Under the pieces are notes generated by a model, which was not told the origin of the DNA, did no database searches, and was given only the letters and a program-made list of their open reading frames with translations. DNA of 64,000 bases from positions 868,001 through 932,000 of the forward strand of contig JAHEWK010000001.1 in NCBI GenBank assembly GCA_020740775.1, in the 5' to 3' direction. The stretch is from Ilyonectria destructans. Its lineage: Eukaryota > Ascomycota > Sordariomycetes > Hypocreales > Nectriaceae. This document shows positions 43,363 to 55,499 of this stretch, one piece after another. Position 1 is the stretch's first letter, and each line of letters opens with the position of its first letter. The translations under genes and the position numbers were made by a program.

Positions 43363-45437
43363 ATGGCTGAAACACTTGGGGTTGTGACAGGCATCCTGGG
43401 TCTACTTCCACTTTGCAGAGGTACGAGAGGGCCAGGCATCCAGCCACGTAACTACCAATGCTAATTCGGGTAGAGGGGTTCATTATGATCGCAGACATGA
43501 TAGAGGCAAAAGGAAAGATGGCGGAGCTGCTGACAAGAATTGAAACCCATCATGGTGTAAGTCATTTGGGTCTCGATGAAAAACGAGAGGGGGGGAAGAT
43601 TTGCCATTTTCTGCCTCCAATCGACGTCGTACTCACCATTATGAACAGCATTTTGTCTCTTGGTATGAAGTGTGGGGCGATGAAAGAACCCGCGAAGCAA
43701 AATTCAGAACCTATGAAGAGGAGCGCCCCGTCAGTGCGAAAGAAGTCTTACGACACCTTGCACTCTTTTCTCGCTTGTTCTATGACTTCAAATCACTCGA
43801 GAAATATGGATTTCGGGTGTCCAGCAAAGTAAACAAGGTTCTATTCCAGAGGTTTCGGGTTTAGGATAGTGCTAACAGCCACAATAGACCGTTCAAGACG
43901 TGGAGACATTTCGGTTTGAATCTGACGAAGATCTCCATCCACAGAACATAGAGCAATTCCGCGCCAGATGCACCGAGAACCTCTCGTTGGCTAAAAGATT
44001 GAAATTTGTTCTATGGAGCAGAGACAAGAAGCTCGAAGACTTGATCAGTCGACTCCGTGAGTATAATGAGGTGTTGTGGCGATACGGGCCGGGAGTAGAG
44101 GTGGCTCGACTGGACAAGGGAGTCTATGACAAAATTGGCCAATTAATGGCCAACCAGCTACAGACATTCTTTTCTGTCTACAAAAAGGAAGCTGAAAGTA
44201 CGACTAACCCAGCGAGCGCAAAGAAATACGATGCCTTGGCAAAGATGGCAAATTTCCGGTCTCTAGTCCTGCAACAAGAGATATCTCCGAGCGCAAGACC
44301 TAGGACGTTTCGCGCCAGCGAATTCTACATTGACGAAAGTTACAGGGTGGAAAGTCGCGGAAGGTCGACTTTAGCACTTTTATCTGACTTCCCATGGCAG
44401 GGTGAGAGACGCGTGGTTCTTATCGAGTGGATACAGAACCCGCAACTTGCAGACAAGAGGAGGGATACGGAGAAACTGGCTGTCTTACTGTCCACGCCAA
44501 AGCCGAGCGAGATGCTAGTCCCCGGCTGTTATGGGATCATCGATGATATTGCTCATTCTAGCAGGTTGGGTGTTGTGATGATGCCGCCAAGTAATATTCG
44601 GGGGAATATACCTGCAACCCTAGCACCAGGCGCAATCTCCCGCCGACGAATGCCCATAAGCCTCAGAGAGCTCATACAAAATACCCCCAGGTACTACCCA
44701 AAAGGGTTGAGCTTGGGGATCAGGTTCAAGATTGCGAAACAGCTCGTGGACACCATCCACATTATCCATGCTGCTGAGTGGGTTCATAAGTGAGTATTTT
44801 ATGATCGGATGTATTTGAACCTAGTAATCTAATCATAGTACAGGAATGTTCGTTCGGAGAGTATTCTGCTTTTCCCAAAAGGAGAAGTCCAGGACGATGT
44901 TACTTCCCCGGGCTTGGTTGGCCCCAAAGGCTTCGACTTGAACAACCCTCTTCTGGTAGGGTTCAATAACGCTCGAAGCGATTACAAACCTCAGGGCCAT
45001 ATAGGTTATGGGTACTACGGTACAGACCCTGAAGCCCAAACTGCAGCAACTAATATGACATTTGACAACTATCAACATCCTGCCAAGCTTGTTGACGCTA
45101 GTCTTCCTTACCGGCGATTATATGACCTTTATAGTCTTGGTTGTGTGCTCCTTGAGCTCGGGCTGTGGGATACAGTGGATAAACACGCGTATGGACAGGA
45201 ACCGTACGTTGCTCAGAGGACACTTCGTGGGCTTGCTTCGAAGTCGAATATAGATACGTAAGTTGGTGTGTTCCTCTGAATGCGATGGTTGAGCTGACCA
45301 AATCGTTCAGAATCATGGGCTCCATTTATGGGGATGTTGTCAGGGATTGTCTGGATCTTGGAGAGGAGATTGCACTTCATGACCCGGCTAGTTTTGGCAC
45401 TGACATTGCGTCGCGTCTCTCTCAGTGCGTGGTATGA
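43363..45437 (+). CDS. HeLo-domain protein with C-terminal pseudokinase, 6 exons
   Basis: Exons 43363-43420, 43474-43556, 43649-43816, 43888-44789, 44844-45257 and 45311-45437 join in frame to 583 residues. The N-terminal 200 or so residues fit a HeLo (prion-inhibition and propagation) domain: a hydrophobic start (MAETLGVVTGILGLLPLCRE), FVSWYEVWGD, and KRLKFVLWSRDKKLEDLISR. HeLo domains, as in HET-S, form membrane-active cell-death assemblies in fungi. The C-terminal part (about 240-570) is kinase-like: RFKIAKQLVDTIHIIH, then WVHKNVRSESILLF where HRDLKPxN is expected, and LYDLYSLGCVLLELGLW. The HRD Asp is replaced by Asn and no DFG is visible, so it is probably a pseudokinase. It is convergent with the next gene, 121 bp apart. 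Confidence 0.88.
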
Positions 45438-45558
45438 ATATGCTAGCATGGTGAAGTGGTTTTGTCTTGTCTTTTGTATTGCCCCAATTCTAGTCGAATG
45501 AAATTCTAAATGTAGGCGTGGAGTGACGTTGACTCTAAAATGGCGCACTAGACATATC

Positions 45559-46471
45559 CTAAATAATGATAGCCGAGAGTGTGATTTTGACGGCGGTGGT
45601 GCATTCTGTAGTGAAGGCGTAGTTCGGCTCGGTTCGATAGAGACGACCATTACACACCCAGAATGCAGCATCCCCTCCACCGCTCCAGGGAGACTTCAAG
45701 TTGTGAGCCGCATCCATGGACCAGACCCCCTTGGGGCTATTTACGGCAGCAAGATACGTATCTGCCACCAAGCTGATTCCTGAGCTCACACTACCAACTG
45801 CTGGGTTATAGTTCGTGTAGATGTTATACGAGCTGGTTCCCAAACCTGTGAGCGCCTGTAGGGACCCGTCCTTGGTATACAAGGCCCATACTACGGCGTT
45901 ATCTCTTGAGCTCTGTAACGACATCTTCCAAAACATTCCATCCGTATATATGCTCGAGGCATAGATGTTGGTGCTGCTCTGCTCTGTGGGATAGTTGGCA
46001 ACGACAAGTATCGTGTAGATTGGGAAGTATTCCGCCTCGGTGGTGGTGCTGGTCGCCGTGGTAGTACTGGTCATGGTAGAGGATGTCGTTGTGGTCTCGA
46101 GTGCGGTGACGCCAACACAGGAGCATGCTGAGATGTATTGCGCTGGGTTGGAGCAAGCAGCAGCGTAATCTGGAATGTTGAACGCCTGGCGTTTGTGCGG
46201 GATTTGCAGTGCTTGGGTGACGGTGACTTGGGAGCTGGTCGATGTCTCGGTCACCATATACGACGTTGTAGCCGAAAGAATGGATTTGCAGTCATCTTTG
46301 CCGGAAGTCTCCGCTGCAAGAAGGCCTATTACTGTAAGTAACCCAGGACACAATAATTCTCAGACTAACTGTACCGTTTAGACAGCTGTCCGACTTGCAT
46401 TGCGCCTTGCAAGGGGACGCGACTGCAGCTTGGATAGCTAGTGACAGCGAAATAACTGCTTGGAACTTCAT
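45559..46471 (-). CDS. Secreted Thr-rich protein of unknown function, 2 exons
   Basis: Exon 1 (46471-46375) encodes a signal peptide (MKFQAVISLSLAIQAAVA) and a Cys cluster (SPCKAQCKSDSC). A 43-nt intron (46332-46374, with TTACAG acceptor) precedes exon 2 (46331-45559), for 289 residues. The N-terminal 90 residues hold about eight Cys (DDCKS, AAACSN, SACSCVG). A Thr/Ser stalk follows (about 105-130). The C-terminal domain of about 150 residues is rich in Tyr, Ser and Trp and ends in a hydrophobic KITLSAIII that is too short for a GPI signal. The layout, an N-terminal Cys module and a mucin-like linker, suits a secreted or wall-bound protein. I do not recognise the family. Confidence 0.82.
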
Positions 46472-47377
46472 GATGTCTAAGATCAACGAACTTCAGAGGG
46501 AAAAAGAGTCACTGTTGCCGCGATGCGCGTTGGCGACGGTCGAGAGAAAAGGAACAGGTAACCTGCCTGCACTAGGCTATAATAAGTAAAGTTAGGGACT
46601 TGATGTTGCAAAAGAAGAAAGGTACTAGTATGAATGGCGTGCGCTAGTACGACAACTATTGACAGAACTAGTGGAAATGGAATGGTCAAGGTCTCACCTA
46701 ATAATCATCTAGTTAGCCGAGATGCGTTTGATCTTAAAGGTTGGAATAAGCGTAATTCTAGTCCATAGTTCGTGCTCATTGTCGCTTCCAACGGAAATCG
46801 TGCTTCCATAAGCTACAAGTTCGTCCGCTTTCCTAAATGAGGACCTCTATTTTCGGGCAGTAAATACAGGCCAGTGGCGACTGGTTTCTTCCGGAGAGAA
46901 AACACACTTGCGCTTCCTCCCGATCTCCTTATTTCCCCTGCGCCGGGGAGCTATGGTGGCGCTTGACGGCGCTGCTGGGCACGCCATTTTTTCAATAGCC
47001 CAACTCATGACTTAGCCGATGAGGCGATAAACAAACGCCAAGCTAGGGTAAACCAAAATAGGACAGAGGATTGAGCAAGGCAAAGCTAGCTTTAGTGGTT
47101 TATCGCCTCGACCTTTACAGTAGATGAATAATTGCACGAAGACGCGACACTGTACATTATTCTACTGTCCAACCTATCATGAGAGGCATCACGAAAGCCC
47201 CACGATCGGACCGTGGTGTGCGACCAGAAGAGAGTCTATGGGTTACGTGTCTTGGCCCCCCTCCCCTTCTTTTCCTTAAACGCATAACAGCTCGTGATGC
47301 AAGACATGTCCCGTCATGCCTTCTGTGACGCTCTTCGACATACCACAATTGTTACCATAGGAGTCCTATCTAACTCC
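46472..47377. other. Intergenic region
   Basis: Promoter of the secreted protein gene and 3' flank of the SNF2 gene. Short frames only; nothing recognised. Confidence 0.5.
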
Positions 47378-50300
47378 TTATAGCAAATCCATGTCCTTGG
47401 CCAACTGTGAAAGGTTGAAACCCCCGGATGCTAATTGAAGCTTTTGTATTTGCCTCTTTTCGACCAACTGCGGCAATAATAAGCTTGCGTTTTCCAAATA
47501 AGCAACAAAGCCTACCTCTTCAATTGAGCCTTTCATAATGTAGCGAAGGATCTTCACTTCTCGTTCTTGGCCTAGTCGTATCACTCGTCCAATCGCTTGA
47601 CGCTCTACAGACGGGTTCCATTGTGGCTCAATAAGGTGAACGCGGCTAGCAACGGAGAGGTCGTTGAGCCTGATAATGTTAGTTACCCCTTGCTTGTGAT
47701 AAGAAAAAACATACCCCACCGCTCCGGTTCCAAGAGTCATTAGCAAAACTCGTATATCATCTTGCTCCTGAAAGTCGAGAAGAATTTTCTTGCGCCTGGT
47801 TGTCGTAGATATTGAGCCATCCACTCGACAATATTTGATTCCGTTCTCGGTGAACAGAGCCTCGGCCAAGTTGAGAGTTCGCTTCCATACTGAAAAGACA
47901 ATGCTGGGTGGAGTTAGCTTCGCTACCATGGCCTTTTGTTTAGGTACTCTGCATCATACCATTTCTCTTGACCCATGTGCATTTTAACATCATCTAAGAG
48001 GTGTAGGAGCTTAGATGGATATGATCGAGGCGATTCCCCAACAAGAATTTGGTCCTCACTTGAGGTTAACATATTGAACTTCCTATGCGATACGTTGCAG
48101 AACGGGCAGCCGCTCTTGGTTTCGGTTGTGTATGTCGAAGTGCAACATATGTCAGTGCAAATGAATCGACCACATTCGGTTAGTTGAACCGGTCTCCCCT
48201 CATCAACTGTGTCTGGACTGGTTATTTCAGCAGTACAGTATGCACACCGGATTTCACCCGACTGTTCCATGATGCTAAACAACGCATCTGGGCCATCCGA
48301 GGCGGTGGTTGTAATGCCGTTGCAGTACTCGCGAAGACGGAGAAGCTTTTCTAGTACGTTTTGATGTGATGCCTTGGAGTTGACTGCCATGTCAATCGCC
48401 TTCTTGCACACTGCTTCCATGGCTAGGTATTCACTTCTTTCGCTTTCCAAGAAGTCGAGTCTGAAGATACTCGTGGTTGAACGCAATCCCAGGAGTACCT
48501 GCGTTCTCTGGAGACAGATGGAGCGCAGCAGGAGATGAAGATTCGGGAGATTCTGCTTCAGTGTTCTGGTTGACCCAGGCCCGGTACAGATGTGTCTTCT
48601 AAAGGTTCCGATATCTTCGAGGACGGGCACTCTCAGAAACCGTACTAGTGACCCCAAGTCCTCTAGTCCGTTTTGAATCGGTGTTCCAGTCATGCACCAT
48701 CTGATATGAGCTGGGATATCGTTAACGGCGCAGAATTGCTTGGTCGACCAATTACGTATTGTGTGAGCTGTCCAAACATGAGCAGATGGCTTTGAGGAGT
48801 GATGTCAAGAGGGGTGCACCTTCATCCAGGACGGTCCGATACCATCGAGTGCTGTTCAATGTCCCCCTGCGCTTCCTGAAGTCTGCAGCAACAGTCCCAT
48901 ACGTTGTTAAAACAATATCATACTTGCAAAATAGAGACGGGTCGTCAGTCCGTTCTCTTCCGTGATACTTGTAGTATTTGATCGCACCCGGGGAGGTGTG
49001 GCTTTCTGGATTAGCGGAGAAAATTAAAGGACTCAAGGCGGTGCCTCTACTTACCTTTCTATCTGTTTAACCCAATTGGCAAGCAGGACTGTGATTGATT
49101 AGCCATATGCGGTAACACCATTTTGGGGCGTAAGATAATTACGCTCTGAAAGAACCACAATCAATGTTGCCTTCGTGGGAATGATAGGACGGTGTTGTTG
49201 CTTCAAATCATGAACGGGTCCAGCTTCATTTTGGCTCATGTATTCCTGAGCACGATCCTTTGAACCGAGAATCGCTGCTATCATCATTAAAGTCTTCCCC
49301 AAGCCCATATCATCGGCAAGAATGCCTCCAGGGCTGTCCTCTTCTGTCCGACTTTTTGCACCGGTGATGGCGTGCCGGTAACTACAAGGTCAGAACTAAA
49401 AGTTTTGGAATTCGACTCAAGGTACAGGAGTGACTTACCCAATGGTGTTCTGTTCGGGGTTCAGTGGTTCCCACAAGGTCTGATTCGGTAGCGATTGACC
49501 AGACTCACGTCTAGAGATAAACTCAACACCTTTCTTCTGATATCTGTAGCCATTTTAGTACTCGATACGCAAGGGGCACTCAGAAATTGTCGCATACAGG
49601 TGTAATTTTGTTGTTATTCGGGAGTCAATATCCACGAGTCCCGAGAACTCGTACTGATTGATGCCATTCAAGATCTTCACAGGGTCTAACGAGTTGGTCT
49701 CTTCATTGGTATCATCCTGCCCATCGGAATCGAAAATGCCCTGTTTATTATCCTGATGCATATGAAGAATCGTATTTCCTTGGTGGGAATGCTTCTGAGA
49801 GACTGGAAGTGGCAAATCCAAGCACTGTGGATTCTCATAAGGTAGGACACCCCATCCAGCAGGACTCTGCAAAAACAGCTTCGCGACCCCGAGGGTCCGC
49901 GAAACCACCTCAGCTTTGTATCGCGGACCGATGACGTCAATGTGAATAGTAATAGGCTTCGCCTTGCGAATGTGGTTGGCCATGGATGATGCGATATCTT
50001 GCCATTCTGACTCTGGCATGGAGGCCTCATATCTGACTGGGGAGGTATCCTCGACCAGAGCGCTCAGGGCATTCAATGCCCTGGCTTCTAACACTCCCAC
50101 AGCACCACCGGTGTTAAGTCGGACAAGACAATGTTCGGCATTGAAATCAAGAGTGAATTCGCGAACATTCTCTCCAGTGCGGACGATCTTGGCCAGACCT
50201 TTGGTAGGGTCGTCGGTAGACTTGGGGTCCCATTTTAGAAGCACCTGGATGTCCTTGAGCTATTGACGGTTAACAATACATTTGCATTCTCTTCCCAAGA

Positions 50301-50591
50301 TGAACCCACTATACCGAAGAGAACCTCGCCCAGCTCGTAGGGATCTCTCTCTGGTGAGCTGGACACTTCGGGTGGCGTGGGGGGTGATGATGTTGTTACG
50401 ACCTCCGCAGAGCGTCGTACAGCTAGAAGCGGCGACGGTCGCTTATGTCGCGGCGTCAGAGGCTGCAACAATCGAGTTGGATTCCCATCATGAGGGGGCA
50501 GCTTTCGCTTGAGCGGTTTCATTTGAGCGGAGTCGTGATTAGGTCTGGTCCCGACGATTGAACAACATCGAGAGATTGGAGTGTTGAACAA
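47378..50591 (-). CDS. SNF2-family ATPase, Rad5/HLTF-like, with RING-like insert, 9 exons
   Basis: Exons 50591-50310, 50259-49598, 49543-49439, 49381-49143, 49088-49055, 49001-48820, 48767-47960, 47903-47715 and 47669-47378 join in frame to 930 residues. Helicase motif I is DDMGLGKTLMM (about 374), motif II is LDEAHTIRNW (about 501) and motif III is MTGTPIQNGLEDL. A Cys-rich insert at about 670-725 (CAYC ... LTECGRFIC ... CPFC) sits between the two RecA lobes, as the RING of Rad5/HLTF proteins does. The second lobe has YCRVDGSIS, GTGAVG, LNDLSVASRVHLIEPQWNPS and QAIGRVIRLGQ. Upstream, LYQKKGVEFISRRE is the Q-like motif. It probably translocates on DNA in repair or chromatin remodelling. The start may instead be the ATG at 50522. 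The insert lacks an obvious RING His. Confidence 0.92.
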
Positions 50592-50949
50592 TAGTGAGCG
50601 ACGTTATTCCCGCATGCTCGAGTCTGCGCCCAGCAAAGAAGACCAGGCTCCGGCCGACCGACTCGAGGCGCCCAGCAAGGCGTCCCATTAGGCGCAACTC
50701 AGGCGACCCAGCCTCGCCCCAGCCTCCAACCCGATGCACTTGGTCTCAATTAAGATGTATTGGTTCCAGGGCGGCTGCAAATGGGGCTTAGCCTAGCATC
50801 TCGACTCATCCAGCGAATGCAAGCTCAGCCACAATGGCCGCTAAAACCGTGACCTTATCACGTTGAAAAGGTAGAAAAAAGCGATCTGCCCAACACGGCA
50901 AAATACCATCGTGACACTCTTTTTTATCTTTCACCACCACTGGATTGCG
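50592..50949. other. Divergent promoter region of SNF2 and NACHT genes
   Basis: About 360 bp separate two divergently transcribed accessory genes, so they may share regulatory sequence. No specific site recognised. Confidence 0.5.
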
Positions 50950-53900
50950 ATGGCACCATCCACGACAGGCAAACAGCCGACTCCTGGGAAACAACAGCCT
51001 GATCCTAACAAAGCTCAACCTGTACCTAATGGCGACGCAAACCAGGATTTCAATCTGTTTCTTGACAAGTTCAAGACAACAGCTAAACTTACGAGCCAGC
51101 AAGCGCTCGCATTTCAAAACACTACGGTTGACGACGTGAAGAGCACCATTGCAAGCATCCAGCAGAAGCAAATATCGAGCGGCCGGCAACAATGGATCCG
51201 CAGGCTGGAGCCATTTCTATCGAGCATGGAACAGTATGGAAAGGTCATCGAGGTTTTCTTGAATGCGTCAGAGGTTCTAGCCTTTATCTGGGTGCGTCAA
51301 ACTTCCGTTGCTCGGCGTGTCGCCCATAGCACACTCGCGTTCTGGTTGTCTCGAAGATGCTCCCCATGGATGTTCATTTTGCTTCTACTGACGTCACATA
51401 CTTCTACAGGGCCCAATGAAGTTCATACTACAGGTATATAATTGGGCATCTTTCCTATCTCTAAATCTTCCTGACCACCATTCCAGATCGCTTCCAACTT
51501 TTCAGAGGTTCTAAGTTCACTGCTTGATGCATACTTTGAACTAGGAGAACTCATTCCCCAGTTAGCGGCGTATCGGGCTCATTGCGTTTCTAATGAGTAC
51601 ATGAGAACAGTCTTGGCTTTGATTTACAAAGACATCCTTGAATTCCACTCATGCGCGATGAAGCACTTTAGAAAACCGAGTCAGTATCACCTTTATGCGA
51701 AAGAATTTCAATAACTAAACAACCCTACTAGTGTGGAAACAGATGTTTCAAGCAGTTTGGAGAGGCTTCACACTGAAATTAGAGGAGCTCAAAGATAACA
51801 TGAGGCGTCATCGGCATCTTGTGGAGTCGCAGGCGTCGATAGTACTATTTGAGGAGACACAAACATTGCGAAGATTGGCCGAGGAAAAGTTCCAAGGCCT
51901 CCAAAACGATTATCTCCGTCAAAGACTACCAGAGGTCATGCGGTGGCTTTCTCCGTACAACTCAAAACTCCAGCATGATAAGTGCACAAAGGATAAATTC
52001 CCCGGATCGGGAGAGTGGTTGCTGGCGGAACGCGGCTTTAAGAACTGGTTTGACCCTTTTTTTTGCTCTACTCCGTTACTCTGGTTGAATGGCATCCCTG
52101 GAGCAGGTGTGTAATACCCAATTCATCTCATAGGACGAGAGCCAACAGCATTAGGTAAAACCGTCTTAGCCTCCACTATTATTGACGCAGTCCAAGGACT
52201 TGTCAACAAAGATCAAGTCAGACTCGCCTACTTCTACTGTAAGGGGACGAATGATACTCGAAACAATTTTGTGGCTGTAGCCCGCGGCCTACTCAGTCAG
52301 CTGGTCAAAGGCGACCAGGATCTTCTCCTTCAACTATACGAAAAGGGAAACTTGCAGAGCGGTGAAGCAATTTTACGAGACACTTCAATGGCGAAGGAGT
52401 TGCTTGATGTTGCTTTGGACTCTGACAAGACGACATACATCATAATCGATGGCATCGACGAGTGCAGACGTGAGGAGAGAAAGGAAATTTGCTCGTGGTT
52501 CAGTGAGCGGGTAAACAAGCTCGGCAAAGACGACCACGGTAACATTCGATGTCTCTTTGTGAGCCAAGAAGACGGGATTGCGAAGAAGGATTTGGTCATG
52601 GTTCCGGCGATCAAGATTCTCCCCACTCACGTTCACAAGGACATCAGACGATATGTTGACTCTTGGCGCGACAAGATTGAATTGAAGCACGGTCAGCTTG
52701 ATCCAGCTGTGCACCCATTAACGGACATGATAATGTCTTCTGCGAGAGGTAATTTGACCTCCCCTCGGAACTTCTCTGATCTGACAATTTTAGGCATGTT
52801 TTTATTTGCCAAACTTGTTGTGCAGTGCTTGTATGGAATGCCTACTCGTGAGGAGCTGCTAGCGCAGATTCAGCCAGACCATTTCCCAGATGAGCTTGGA
52901 GATCTGTAAGAAGCCCTGAAACGATATGTCTTGGCATACTAATTGTTCCATAAGGTATGATGCGATTCTTGGTCGAATCATGGGCGAAAATGCCGGGGCT
53001 CCATCTAAAACAATTCGCCGACTTCTCGGGCTTTTGGCGGTGGCGAAGAGGCCGCTTCGTTGGCACGAGATCCAGGGATACTTTGCCTTTGACTCCGAAG
53101 AAGATGAGCAAGTAGATCACGCAATGAGAAAACTAAGGGTCGACCCAAAGGACCTGTGCTGGTCACTGGTAGAACACCAGGAGGACGATTCAGTAGAGCT
53201 TGTTCACCCAACGGCCAGATCGTGAGTTTCTCGCTTCTGCTTTCACAGCCTATAAAATACGGCTAACTTCCCTAAGGCATCTTATTCGGACAAAGTATCT
53301 GCAGCCATCCAAGGTGGAATGCGACTTGGCACAAACATGCCTTCTCTTCTTGAGCACGGACGAATGTGGTCGAGGCCAAGATCCCTCTACCATCAAACAA
53401 TACTTGATGAAGGGGCATTACTCTTTTTTTGAGTACGCCGTTGCTTGCTGGTCTCTCCATTTGCAATCCGCTCTACCTGACCTCAGCAGTGACGAAGAAA
53501 TAAGTCTCCTGGGCGAGTGCCTTGAGTCTTTCCTAACCTTCCATTGGTCAGACTCTCGGACGGAATTGACTGTCTCGGCGACCATCATGGAAAAGATCAA
53601 GATATTCCACGAGTCGGATTTCTCGGCCAAACTTGCCCAGGCGATCGTGTCGTCACGGAAGCAACTCGGGCCAGATGGTGCAGGACCGTCGCTCAAAGAC
53701 CCACTGGACCTTGGACAGGTCACAAATGGCGTCAGAGAAGCGATGGAGAACGCAGTTGCAGGGTCTGATAGTAACGAACTGGCACTTCTTCGCACTTACT
53801 ATGGCAAAAACTCGGACTGGTTTAAGTGTTCTCGAACCAACTGCGTACGATTTTATGCGGGGTTCGCCAGGGATGCAGAACGAGCGCTGCATGTCGAGAA

Positions 53901-54486
53901 ACACGAGAGGCCATACAGATGCACCGATACAAGCTGCAGCATGCATACATTTGGGTATGGAACAGAAAAGGCCTTGCAAAGACACCTGGTTGATGTTCAT
54001 GGAGCAGATCCAGGGAGCAACATAATGATGGAGTTTCCTGCTCCGCCAAAAGAGACGCGAAACGCAACACAGGGTCATCTTCGCTGCCCAGACTGTCCTA
54101 AGGCATTTACACGACGGATCAACCTTCAAAGCCACATGAGGACCCACGAAAACTCCAAGCCATTTCAATGTGGTACATGCAACAAGGCTTTTGCACGTCA
54201 GTGGGACCGTACAAGGCACGAGGCTGGTCACGGCGACAAAAAGTACGTGTGCGCGGGGGAACTAGACGATGGAACGCCGTGGGGTTGTAACGCGGGCTTC
54301 GCACGTGCCGACAAGCTGCAAGACCATTTGAGGAACGCAACCGGAAGGAGGTGCATTGCTGCCCGGATGAGTGAAATGGAATCCAAGACTGGGCGAGAAG
54401 CTGAAGAGGTGAGGTTCCAGGAGCTGTTTAGCTCCGTGGTGGGAATTGTTGAAGCGTGGCCTCAAGAAACACCTCCAGAGTTGTGA
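50950..54486 (+). CDS. NLR-type protein: DUF7708-like domain, NACHT, C2H2 zinc fingers, 8 exons
   Basis: Exons 50950-51291, 51410-51433, 51487-51679, 51732-52106, 52155-52748, 52794-52905, 52955-53221 and 53277-54486 join in frame to 1,038 residues. The N-terminal region (about 40-220) has FQNTTVDDVKSTIASIQQKQ, GKVIEVFLNASEVLAFIWGP and LALIYKDILEFH, as in the DUF7708 domains that precede fungal NACHT modules. The P-loop LNGIPGAGKT (about 305-313) is split by an intron. Walker B is YIIIDGIDEC (about 407), and GMFLFAKLVVQCLYG follows. The C-terminus (about 819-1000) carries some five C2H2-like fingers (CSRTNC, CTDTSC, CPDC, CGTC, CAGELDDG...C) in place of the usual WD, TPR or ankyrin repeats. 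NACHT proteins are STAND switch NTPases; fungal ones act in self/non-self recognition and cell death. The ligand is unknown. Confidence 0.92.
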
Positions 54487-55190
54487 CTAGCTCCTGGTGA
54501 TACTCCGTACTGCTTGGCAAAATGAGCGAAAACTCCCGAATTTGCGGGCGGGGGCCGCCGATGCTCCTTGCTGCCTTATATTTTAGGTATGAACGATGGC
54601 ACTCATTACCTAGTAGGATCGCTTGCGAATAATCGACCGTGTTGGTGCCCCCCTGTTGCAATTCCGCTCTGAGCCTTGAATGTTATTGGCTACAGCTGCA
54701 CTGCCCTTCATTCAGTTCTCAAGAAAATTGAGGACGTTCGAGAAGCATGCACTGTCATTGGACATTACCATGATGACAAAGCATGAAAGAAGAACGACTT
54801 GAACGAGTAGGCGAGGCTCTTCCTACTTTTTACACTTCTGCCAGATACCTTTTTGCCTCAGGCCGAAACATCTTAGCCCTCGCGAACCAAAACCGCCACA
54901 GCTTTAGCCACATTCTGCTATTACAAGCGCTACCTGAACGCTCGCTCAGAATTTTATTTATTAATTCGTTAGGTATGTAGCTGAAATCAATATGGAATAA
55001 TTCATCGCGGCATATTGTCTCTATTTATTATATCCTGCAGGATCTAGTGGAATAGGAAAACACCTGGACCCTTGGACTCGCATCGGGGCTTTAGCAATTA
55101 CTTCTATAGCCTCAAATAATCAAGTGTTGCAAGGGGCTAGGAGTGATTGGTCCATATAGACCCACTATAGGGGCTCCGCTCTAACATACT
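54487..55190. other. Transition to AT-rich DNA
   Basis: No supported gene. A 65-codon frame at 54783-54980 shows no motif. Base composition falls sharply after about 55200. Confidence 0.5.
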
Positions 55191-55499
55191 AGACAGCAGC
55201 AGACCGCTCTTTACTCTATTAGAAATTAAGGCTTATTTATACTATTATTAGTATATACTTATTAGAATAATTATATAGCTTAAAATAGTTATAAGCCCGA
55301 GTAGTATAATATACTAGTAACTTTTATTTAAGACCTAATAAGTATATCTTTCTCTTTTTTTCTTTTTTACTTAATTTTAATAAATTCTTTCTTTTTAATT
55401 AAATAAATACCTTAAGTATAGCTTCCTTAAGTATATAATAATATAAGTAATATTTAGAATTATAGAGAGTATATATAAGTTCCCTAAGATAGTTATAAT

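Noticed and set aside
50260..50309. SNF2 locus as several separate or broken genes
   Set aside because: Eight introns with good signals join all parts into one 930-residue frame.
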